Positions 6,429 to 11,597 of a DNA stretch of 11,597 nucleotides are shown here, one piece after another. Where the stretch lies: contig JBAYMT010000015.1 of NCBI GenBank assembly GCA_041663305.1, positions 1 to 11,597 on the forward strand. The letters run 5' to 3'. The notes beneath the pieces are model-generated. The model was given only the letters and a program-made list of their open reading frames with translations. It was not told the DNA's origin and ran no database searches. This stretch comes from Minisyncoccus sp041663305 (GTDB taxonomy: Bacteria > Patescibacteriota > Minisyncoccia > Minisyncoccales > Minisyncoccaceae). Numbering within the stretch: position 1 is the first letter of the stretch; the number at the start of each line of letters is the position of its first letter. The position numbers were made by a program, and so were the translations under genes.

Positions 6429-6456
6429 TTGAAAATGATTTTAGTTATGGTAAAAT
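6429..6456 (+). promoter_or_regulatory. Upstream promoter for greA-lysS
   Basis: TTGAAA (6429-6434), 16-bp spacer ending in TGG, then TAAAAT (6451-6456): a good -35 with an extended -10. If used, it gives a leader of about 180 nt before the greA start. It diverges from the padR promoter, whose -35 box lies 25 bp away. Confidence 0.65.
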
Positions 6457-6504
6457 ACTAAAACACAATAAAAACATCTAGAATCCATCTGTGTTAAATG
6501 GGTC

Positions 6505-6532
6505 TTGATTTCAGAAAATTATATGGTATGCT
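6505..6532 (+). promoter_or_regulatory. Possible second promoter for greA-lysS
   Basis: TTGATT (6505-6510), 16-bp spacer ending TGG, then TATGCT (6527-6532). It is weaker than the upstream one. A consensus TATAAT at 6538-6543 is also present but lacks a suitably spaced -35. One of these may be the real -10 for a leader of about 100 nt. Confidence 0.4.
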
Positions 6533-6564
6533 TATTCTATAATTAATTCCCATTTCACAAATTA

Positions 6565-6598
6565 CCTCCAAGGGTTTATTTTTTTTAACCTGAAGAGG
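6565..6598 (+). other. Leader hairpin upstream of greA (tentative)
   Basis: In the 300-bp gap before greA, CCTC (6565-6568) can pair with GAGG (6595-6598) and GGTT (6573-6576) with AACC (6587-6590). The two short helices are separated by a symmetric 4-nt internal loop, and the top is a T-rich loop. The fold is weak, and I recognise no known riboswitch. Apart from this and the promoters, the gap holds nothing I can support. Confidence 0.25.
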
Positions 6599-6642
6599 AC
6601 TTACAAACATAAAAAATTACTAAGTAAATAACGCTAAAAATC

Positions 6643-7098
6643 ATGGAAGATAAATACTTAACACAAGAAGGCTTAGACAAGCTTAAGAAAGAATTGGAAA
6701 GACTAAAGAAAGACGAAAGGATAAAAGTTGCTGAAGAGCTCAAAACAGCCATTTCCTTCGGGGACTTATCAGAAAACGCTGCTTACGATGATGCCAAAGA
6801 AAACCAAGCTCAATTAGAGGCAAGAATTATTGAAGTCGAAAAGCTTATTCACAATGCAAAAGTCATTAAGCACAATAAAAAGGGATGGGTAGAAGTTGGA
6901 TCTGTTGTGACACTGACCGATGGAAAAGCCGAGAATACTTATCAGATTGTGGGAGAAGAAGAAGCCAATCCGCTCGAAAACAGACTTTCTTTCAAGTCTC
7001 CATTGGGGTCTGCAATGATCAATAAGCCCGAAGGAGCTAAAATAAAAATTCAAACTCCAAAAGGGGTAATAGAATATAAAATTTTAAAAATTAACTAA
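6643..7098 (+). CDS. greA: Transcription elongation factor GreA
   Basis: GreA enters the secondary channel of RNA polymerase and stimulates cleavage of backtracked RNA, rescuing stalled elongation. The 151-aa protein is of normal length. It has the N-terminal antiparallel coiled coil (about 1-75) with the tip GDLSENAAYDDAKENQ (40-55), in which D41 and E44 are the acidic residues that help place catalytic Mg2+. The C-terminal FKBP-like domain (about 80-151) ends PKGVIEYKILKI, typical for the family. No Shine-Dalgarno site precedes the ATG. lysS starts one base after the stop, so the two form an operon. Confidence 0.97.
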   Translation: MEDKYLTQEGLDKLKKELERLKKDERIKVAEELKTAISFGDLSENAAYDDAKENQAQLEARIIEVEKLIHNAKVIKHNKKGWVEVGSVVTLTDGKAENTYQIVGEEEANPLENRLSFKSPLGSAMINKPEGAKIKIQTPKGVIEYKILKIN

Positions 7099-7099
7099 A

Positions 7100-8563
7100 A
7101 TGTCTTTAACCGAAGATGCAATCAGGGATAATAGGATAGGAAAAGCCAATGCGATTGTTTCGGCTGGCCTTAATCCTTATCCGATTGAATCAAAGCGAAC
7201 TCATGAAATCTCACAAGCTATTGCCGAATTCGAAAAACTAACCAGCAGTGAAAAAGAAATCTCTTTGGTCGGAAGGATCAGGACACTAAGGACTCATGGC
7301 GCTTTGACATTTCTTGATTTTGAAGATGGCAGCGGTAAGTTACAGGGTTTAATAGCAAAAGACAAGATAGGAGAATCCAATTATCAATTCTTTTTAGACA
7401 ACTTTGAGGTCGGTGATTTTGTTGAAATAAGAGGAACACTGTTTGAAACAAAAAGAGGAGAAAAAACCATCCAAGCAGCAGATTACAAAATGCTTTGCAA
7501 GAGCTTGCGTCCGCTTCCCGAAAAATGGCACGGACTAAAAGATGTTGAAGAAAGATACCGAAAAAGATATCTTGACTTACTTTCATCTCCAGAAGTTAAA
7601 GAAAAATTTGTCATTAGGTCAAACTTTATCAAGGAACTCCGGAACTTTTTGGACTCAAAAGGATTTTTAGAAGTAGAAACTCCGATTTTACAGCTTCAAT
7701 ACGGCGGAGCAAGGGCAAAACCCTTCAAAACCCACATCAATGCTTTTGATCTGGATGTATTTTTGAGAATATCGCCAGAACTATACCTAAAAAGGCTTTT
7801 GATTGGCGGATACGAAAAAGTTTATGAAATCGCTAAATGTTTTCGCAACGAAGGTGTAGACAAATTTCACAACCCTGATTTCACAATGGTTGAATTTTAT
7901 TGGGCCTATAGCGACTACAAACAATTAATGAAACTTACCGAAGAAATGTTCCAGTATATATTGCCAAACATCATGAATACAACCGAAGTAGAATACGGGG
8001 AACATAAGCTTGATTTTGGAGGAACATGGGAGAGGATAGAATTTTTTGCACTTTTAGAGCGCGATACAGGCATAAAATACGAAGAGATAAACGAAGAAGC
8101 GTTGCGAAAAAAAGCGCTTGAAATGAAAATCGATATTCCTGCTGGAGCAGACAAAGCCAATATTGCCGATGAGATTTACAAAAAATTCTGCAGGCCAAAA
8201 ATAATCCAGCCAACATTTGTTATCCATCATCCATATGGCTTTCAACCTCTAGCCAAAAAACTAGAAGGAGAAAAGCTTGCCAGCTTCGCTCTAGTTATAG
8301 CTGGCGCAGAAATGGTAAATGCTTTTTCCGAGCTTAACGACCCTCAAGAACAGGAACAAAGATTAAAGGAGCAAGAAAAATTATTCAGCGATGGCTTTGA
8401 AGAAGCCCAAAGATCTGATGAAGAATTTGTGGAAGCGTTGGAGCATGGTATGCCTCCCGCCTCAGGATTTGGAATGGGAATAGACAGGATTGTTTCTATG
8501 ATTACCAACTCAAGTTCCCTTCGTGACGCAATATTGTTTCCAATAATGAAACCAAAAGATTGA
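7100..8563 (+). CDS. lysS: Lysyl-tRNA synthetase, class II
   Basis: Charges tRNA-Lys with lysine using ATP. The 487-aa protein has an N-terminal OB-fold anticodon-binding domain (ISLVGRIRTLRTHGALTFLD, 54-73) and a class II catalytic core. Motif 1 is around FLEVETPIL (189-197), motif 2 is CFRNEGVDKFHNPDFTMVEF (247-266) and motif 3 is GFGMGIDRIVSMI (456-468). A lysine-site segment is seen at AGAEMVNAFSELNDP (401-415). The usual ErFEL wording before it is changed to LASFALVIAG, a modest divergence. The C-terminal end ILFPIMKPKD is typical, followed by TGA, which shows that UGA is a stop in this organism. It is the second gene after greA and has no Shine-Dalgarno site. Confidence 0.97.
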   Translation: MSLTEDAIRDNRIGKANAIVSAGLNPYPIESKRTHEISQAIAEFEKLTSSEKEISLVGRIRTLRTHGALTFLDFEDGSGKLQGLIAKDKIGESNYQFFLDNFEVGDFVEIRGTLFETKRGEKTIQAADYKMLCKSLRPLPEKWHGLKDVEERYRKRYLDLLSSPEVKEKFVIRSNFIKELRNFLDSKGFLEVETPILQLQYGGARAKPFKTHINAFDLDVFLRISPELYLKRLLIGGYEKVYEIAKCFRNEGVDKFHNPDFTMVEFYWAYSDYKQLMKLTEEMFQYILPNIMNTTEVEYGEHKLDFGGTWERIEFFALLERDTGIKYEEINEEALRKKALEMKIDIPAGADKANIADEIYKKFCRPKIIQPTFVIHHPYGFQPLAKKLEGEKLASFALVIAGAEMVNAFSELNDPQEQEQRLKEQEKLFSDGFEEAQRSDEEFVEALEHGMPPASGFGMGIDRIVSMITNSSSLRDAILFPIMKPKD

Positions 8564-8565
8564 TT

Positions 8566-8589
8566 AAAACGGGATAAACCCCGTTTTTT
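8566..8589 (+). terminator. Terminator of greA-lysS
   Basis: Stem AAAACGGG/CCCGTTTT (8566-8573 with 8580-8587), 6-nt loop, T-run 8584-8589, starting 3 bases after the lysS stop. Confidence 0.9.
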
Positions 8590-8609
8590 AATATAAGTTA
8601 TTTTTAGTT

Positions 8610-8635
8610 ATACTTTTTCAAGAATTAAAAAGTAT
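8610..8635. repeat. Inverted repeat upstream of the membrane-repeat genes
   Basis: Perfect 9-bp arms ATACTTTTT (8610-8618) and AAAAAGTAT (8627-8635) around an 8-base spacer. It lies about 40 bp before the ATG at 8676 and overlaps TATACT (8609-8614), a possible -10 box without a good -35. It may be an operator. As a hairpin it lacks a T-run after the right arm, so it is unlikely to be a terminator. Confidence 0.5.
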
Positions 8636-8675
8636 GCCACAATAAGTACAATATTAGTCAATTTAAATCTAAAAC

Positions 8676-9473
8676 ATGGAAAATAATAAAAAATTTCCTA
8701 TATATCCTTTTCTATATGCTTTTTCGCTACTAGCTTTTATTGCCATAGTTTTTCTATGGATTAATTTAGGTGTAATGGAAAGAGCTGCCGGCGCGGCTTT
8801 TTTCCTAGTGATTGTTTTAATGGGTTATCTATCCTTTTTAGTAATAGGTTTTCTAGGCTTATTATTTTATCTTATCAACTACAGTTTCTATGTTCGAAAG
8901 GAATACCCACATAGCTCCGACAATCTAATCTTAAATAGTCTTTTCAATTTTGGCATAATAGGCTTTTTGATATTATTAGCAGGATTTAATGCTTCTTTTT
9001 TATTTTTGATTATTTTGCCAGTCATGAATTTAATACTGAACATTTCATTTATCAAAAAAACAAATTCGCACGAACCAGAAGCTTTAATAGCTGACAAAAC
9101 AGGAACCAATAAGATATTTCCACTTTACCCAATTCTTTATACATTTCTTGCTTTGATTATAGGAATTATTGTTTTAGGAATTATATGTAGTATGTATACA
9201 TATACACATATTGTTTCGGATATAATCAATAGTTTTTCCTCGTTGCTTATCATGTCGCTTTTTATCTCAGTTATAATATTCTATTTCATTAATTTTACTT
9301 TTTTTATTAAAGAAGAATATCCGAGCAAGTCAGATAATTTAATTATTAACTCGGTTATTAATATACTAGTGCTCGCCGTTCTGATATTATTTCGTTTTTA
9401 CATCTTACTTATCTTGCCGGTTTTTAACCTGATATTAAATTTTGAAAAAAGAAATCGAAAAACAATTAAGTAA
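8676..9473 (+). CDS. Membrane protein with two copies of a KEYPxxxDNL module
   Basis: I do not recognise this family. The 265-aa protein is almost entirely hydrophobic and is an internal duplication. Copy 1 (residues 7-122) and copy 2 (148-255) align throughout. Each begins FPxYPxLYxF and has two long hydrophobic stretches. Then comes a polar loop, RKEYPHSSDNLILNS (74-88) or KEEYPSKSDNLIINS (212-226). A final membrane segment ends ILPVMNLILN (113-122) or ILPVFNLILN (246-255). That suggests three or four membrane helices per copy. A polar linker of about 25 residues joins the copies. The next gene carries a third copy and starts with the same MENN. No catalytic or transport signature is seen. 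No Shine-Dalgarno site precedes the ATG. The protein could be a small-solute or lipid-associated membrane protein, but nothing shows which. Confidence 0.85.
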   Translation: MENNKKFPIYPFLYAFSLLAFIAIVFLWINLGVMERAAGAAFFLVIVLMGYLSFLVIGFLGLLFYLINYSFYVRKEYPHSSDNLILNSLFNFGIIGFLILLAGFNASFLFLIILPVMNLILNISFIKKTNSHEPEALIADKTGTNKIFPLYPILYTFLALIIGIIVLGIICSMYTYTHIVSDIINSFSSLLIMSLFISVIIFYFINFTFFIKEEYPSKSDNLIINSVINILVLAVLILFRFYILLILPVFNLILNFEKRNRKTIK

Positions 9474-9834
9474 AAAATGTATGGAAAATAACAATAGCAT
9501 TTCAATCTATCTGATTCTATATATTTATTTTGTTATCCTTATGATAGCAGTTCCTTTTCTGATTTCTCTGGTAACGCTTTTGGCAAAAATAGGAATGACG
9601 GCGGTTGTTAGTTTTTATGTTATCGCTTTTATAAGTGCTTTCTTTTTGATTGCCTGGATGATTGTTTTTTATATCGTTAATCTTTTTGCCTACTTGAAAA
9701 AAGAATACCCTGGCGAAGGCGATAATCTGCTGATAAATACATTCTGCAACATCATGGTTATGGTTGTTCTGGCAAATATTAATCAATATATGATGTTGCT
9801 TTCCGTGTTTCCCGTTTTAAATTTACTATTAAAT
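8694..9834 (+). repeat. Three tandem protein-level copies of a membrane module
   Basis: Copies at 8694-9041, 9117-9440 and 9499-9834. Spacing from the start of the module to the KEYP loop is nearly constant (68, 65 and 67 residues). Shared signature: N-[YFL]-x-[FA]-[YF]-[VIL]-[RK]-[KE]-EYP-x3-DNL-[IL]-[LI]-N, then about 25-30 residues, then P-V-x-NL-[IL]-LN. The copies have diverged strongly at DNA level, so the duplications are old. Confidence 0.85.
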
Positions 9835-9891
9835 CTAAAATGTTTTTTACGTTGGCGAGTGGTGCAAATAAAAGAACTCAATAAGATTTAA
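9481..9891 (+). CDS. Membrane protein with one KEYPxxxDNL module
   Basis: Unrecognised family; single-module paralogue of the preceding gene. The 136-aa product starts MENNNSISIYLILY. It has two or three hydrophobic stretches (about 9-36, 41-68), the loop KKEYPGEGDNLLINTF (73-88) and the closing segment FPVLNLLLN (110-118), then a basic tail. I chose the ATG at 9481, seven bases after the upstream stop, because it gives the same MENN start as the neighbour. An in-frame TTG at 9442 would overlap the upstream gene and adds only a charged extension. The short gap indicates co-transcription and perhaps assembly of the two products in one complex. A terminator follows at 9900. Confidence 0.82.
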   Translation: MENNNSISIYLILYIYFVILMIAVPFLISLVTLLAKIGMTAVVSFYVIAFISAFFLIAWMIVFYIVNLFAYLKKEYPGEGDNLLINTFCNIMVMVVLANINQYMMLLSVFPVLNLLLNLKCFLRWRVVQIKELNKI

Positions 9892-9899
9892 TATTTTTC

Positions 9900-9919
9900 A
9901 AGGCCTATAGGCCTTTTTT
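9900..9919 (+). terminator. Terminator of the membrane-repeat operon
   Basis: Perfect palindrome AAGGCC-TATA-GGCCTT (9900-9915) followed by a T-run to 9919, eight bases after the stop. Confidence 0.92.
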
Positions 9920-10033
9920 ATTTGATTTTTTGGCCATTAATGGTAATATGTAAAAAATATGAAATGGCTTAAATCTTATGTAAATATTTTAAAAATAAGC
10001 TTTCAAGAATCCCGTTAATCGGGTAAATTTGAT

Positions 10034-10060
10034 TTAATTCACCAAAAACTTTACTATAAT
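10034..10060 (+). promoter_or_regulatory. Probable serS promoter
   Basis: Consensus TATAAT at 10055-10060. The -35 is unclear: TTAATT (10034-10039, spacer 15) or TTGATT (10029-10034, spacer 20). The start of transcription would be near 10067, a leader of about 13 nt. A 4-bp GC hairpin CCCG/CGGG at 10011-10023 sits just upstream. The rest of the 188-bp gap after 9891 holds nothing I can support. Confidence 0.5.
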
Positions 10061-10079
10061 TTTAAAACTAATCTAAGTT

Positions 10080-11348
10080 ATGATAGATATTAAATTTATT
10101 AGGGAAAACCCAGAAAAAATAAAAGAAGCATGCCAGAAAAAGCACATAGAATTCAATTTAGATCTACTTTTGAAACTAGATATAAGAAGAAGGGAATTGC
10201 TTGGGTCTATTGAAGAATTGAATGCGATAAAAAATCAAGCCAACAAAAGGATTCAAGAGGCAAAAACTCGGGAAGAAAGAGAAACAATCATTGCCCAGAT
10301 GAAAGAAGCAGACACAAACAGTGATACGGACAGTGAAGAATTCAAAAAAGTCAATGAAGAATATAATGCTTTAATGCTTTTAGTGCCAAACATTCCCGAT
10401 GAAAGCGTTCCAGTGGGAGATTCTGACGCTGATAATGTTGAAATAAGAAAATGGGGGGAAATTAGAGAGTTTGATTTTCCAATCAAAGACCATGTTCAAA
10501 TTGCAAAAGATTTGGATTTGGTAGATTTTGAAAGGGGTACAAAAGTTGCTGGGTTTAGGGGATACTTTTTAAAAAGAGAAGCAATGCTACTCAGTATGGC
10601 TATCTGGCAATACGCTACGGACATCATTACAAAAGATGGCTTTATTCCTTTCTGCGCACCATCGCTTGTAAGCAAAGAGGCTATGACTGGAACTGGATAC
10701 TTGCCGCAATCAAAAGATGAGGTTTATGAGACTCACGATGGAATGTATCTGGCAGGAACATCGGAAGTTGCAATAATGAGCTACCATTCAGACGAAATAC
10801 TAAAAGAAGAAGATTTGCCAAAAAAATATATGGGATTTTCCCCTTGCTTTAGAACCGAAATTGGCAGTTATGGAAAAGATACTCAAGGAATACTAAGAGT
10901 TCACGAATTTATGAAGATCGAACAAGTTGTTTTATGTAAAAACGACAAAGAAGAAACTGTTCGTATTCACGAAGCAATAACCAAAAATGCCGAAGCAATT
11001 CTCCAAGGACTCGAGTTGCCATATCATATTGTTCTTAATTGTTCAGGCGATTTAGGATTGGGACAGATTAAAAAATATGATATTGAATGCTGGGTTCCAT
11101 CGCAAAATAAATATAGAGAAACTCACTCTTCATCATATTTCTTTGAGTTCCAGACACGGAGATTAAACATTAGATATAAAACGAAAGATGGTGAAATAAA
11201 ATATTGCCATTCGTTAAATAACACAGGAATTGCCACCCCAAGAGTATTGATTCCTCTTCTAGAAAATTGGCAGCAAAAGGACGGAAGCGTAAAAATACCA
11301 GAGGCGCTGCACAAGTATCTTCCTTTCAAAGAAATAAAAAGAAAATAA
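10080..11348 (+). CDS. serS: Seryl-tRNA synthetase
   Basis: Charges tRNA-Ser (and tRNA-Sec where present) with serine. The 422-aa protein is of normal length. It has an N-terminal tRNA-binding coiled coil (about 30-110), ending with the family-typical LVPNIPDESVPVG (101-113). The class II core has the serine-site TSEVA (227-231), motif 2 FSPCFRTEIGSYGKDTQGIL (253-272, with R258 and E260) and RVHEFMKIEQV (273-283). Then come FQTRRLNIRY (357-366) and motif 3 NNTGIATPRVLIPLLEN (380-396), with the motif 3 arginine R388. Motif 3 reads ATPR rather than the common AvGR, a mild deviation. It is probably monocistronic: its own promoter lies upstream and a terminator overlaps its stop codon. Confidence 0.97.
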   Translation: MIDIKFIRENPEKIKEACQKKHIEFNLDLLLKLDIRRRELLGSIEELNAIKNQANKRIQEAKTREERETIIAQMKEADTNSDTDSEEFKKVNEEYNALMLLVPNIPDESVPVGDSDADNVEIRKWGEIREFDFPIKDHVQIAKDLDLVDFERGTKVAGFRGYFLKREAMLLSMAIWQYATDIITKDGFIPFCAPSLVSKEAMTGTGYLPQSKDEVYETHDGMYLAGTSEVAIMSYHSDEILKEEDLPKKYMGFSPCFRTEIGSYGKDTQGILRVHEFMKIEQVVLCKNDKEETVRIHEAITKNAEAILQGLELPYHIVLNCSGDLGLGQIKKYDIECWVPSQNKYRETHSSSYFFEFQTRRLNIRYKTKDGEIKYCHSLNNTGIATPRVLIPLLENWQQKDGSVKIPEALHKYLPFKEIKRK

Positions 11349-11373
11349 TAGCCTTAGTGTCTATTATTTTTTT
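11343..11373 (+). terminator. Terminator of serS
   Basis: Perfect 9-bp stem AAATAATAG/CTATTATTT (11343-11351 with 11361-11369), 9-nt loop, T-run to 11373. The left arm contains the serS stop codon (11346-11348). The stem is AT-rich, so strength is uncertain. Confidence 0.7.
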
Positions 11374-11381
11374 CCAAAAAT

Positions 11382-11410
11382 TTGAAAATAAACATGAACA
11401 ATGATAAAAT
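11382..11410 (+). promoter_or_regulatory. Promoter of the prepilin gene
   Basis: TTGAAA (11382-11387), 17-bp spacer ending in TGA, then TAAAAT (11405-11410). This is a good -35 with correct spacing and an extended -10 TGn. The leader would be about 58 nt. Confidence 0.7.
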
Positions 11411-11474
11411 TAACTCTACGATATAAGCAAAATTTATTTTAAAAATCATAAAGATTATTTTAGTAATCAATCTA

Positions 11475-11597
11475 ATGAATTCCAAAAAATCTTTTACCCT
11501 CATAGAATTATTAGTAGTTATCGCCATTGTCGGAATCTTGGCTGGTATTTTAATCGTATCAATGTCAAGTGCTCTTAATTCTGCCAACGACGTCAGA
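11475..11597 (+). CDS. Type IV prepilin or pseudopilin, N-terminal part (gene runs out of window)
   Basis: The first 41 codons show a class III signal sequence: MNSKKS, then FTLIELLVVIAIVGILAG and further hydrophobic residues, followed by a polar helix (SSALNSANDVR). Such proteins are cut by prepilin peptidase before the Phe (between S6 and F7) and assemble into type IV pili or type II secretion pseudopili through the hydrophobic helix. Glu at mature position 5 is present. The residue before the cut is Ser, where Gly is usual. No Shine-Dalgarno site precedes the ATG. A good promoter lies about 65 bp upstream. The missing C-terminus would show whether this is a major pilin, a minor pilin or a pseudopilin. 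Confidence 0.9.
   Translation, partial: MNSKKSFTLIELLVVIAIVGILAGILIVSMSSALNSANDVR

Noticed and set aside
6498..6542. 14-codon leader ORF before greA
   Set aside because: No SD site, no run of regulatory codons and such short ORFs are common by chance; kept only as a remark.
8561..8563. Alternative genetic code with UGA as glycine
   Set aside because: TGA ends lysS exactly at the usual C-terminus and three bases before a terminator, so it acts as stop.
9442..9480. TTG start giving 13 extra residues to the single-module membrane protein
   Set aside because: It overlaps the upstream gene, and the ATG at 9481 gives the same MENN start as the paralogue.
10011..10023. Hairpin CCCG/CGGG upstream of serS as a T-box or riboswitch
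   Set aside because: Only four base pairs, no T-box sequence, and the likely transcription start lies downstream of it.

Overview
The window looks like a chromosomal segment of an AT-rich bacterium, most likely a member of the Candidate Phyla Radiation (Patescibacteria; Parcubacteria-like). This is an inference from overall gene style: small compact genes, a shortened MreD, a prepilin of the type common in these genomes, lineage-type membrane proteins I cannot name, and few recognisable Shine-Dalgarno sites. TGA is a stop codon: lysS ends in TGA directly before a terminator. The UGA=Gly code of Absconditabacteria/Gracilibacteria is therefore excluded.

Left edge (1-690): the 3' part of a 5S rRNA gene, so an rRNA operon ends here. 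Facing it on the minus strand are two very small genes (41 and 59 codons). Each has its own near-consensus sigma70-type promoter and its own terminator, and the two cassettes are related to each other. The proteins share a C-terminal GRxPRWG motif, and the promoters and terminators are also alike. A GC-rich nested palindrome lies between them. This pair is the least explained part of the window.

Cell-shape operon (741-4088): mreC, mreD and mrdA (PBP2) are tightly packed (8-bp overlap, then a 2-bp gap) behind one promoter. They would build the elongasome scaffold and its transpeptidase. mreB and rodA are not present here, and mreD is only 99 codons. A perfect 17-bp-stem bidirectional terminator separates mrdA from the convergent genes.

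Envelope-stress pair (4087-6403, minus strand): a PadR-family repressor followed after 12 bp by a large PspC-domain membrane protein with a C-terminal beta-helical (DUF2807/DUF4097-like) domain. A clear promoter precedes padR.

Translation/transcription genes (6429-8589): greA and lysS, separated by 1 bp, are preceded by a long leader with two possible promoters and followed by a terminator.

Membrane repeat locus (8610-9919): two adjacent genes encode three copies of one unrecognised membrane module (two in the first protein, one in the second), marked by a KEYPxxxDNL loop and an LPVxNLILN end.

Right edge (about 10030-11597): serS with its own terminator, then a strong promoter and the first 41 codons of a type IV prepilin or pseudopilin that runs out of the window.
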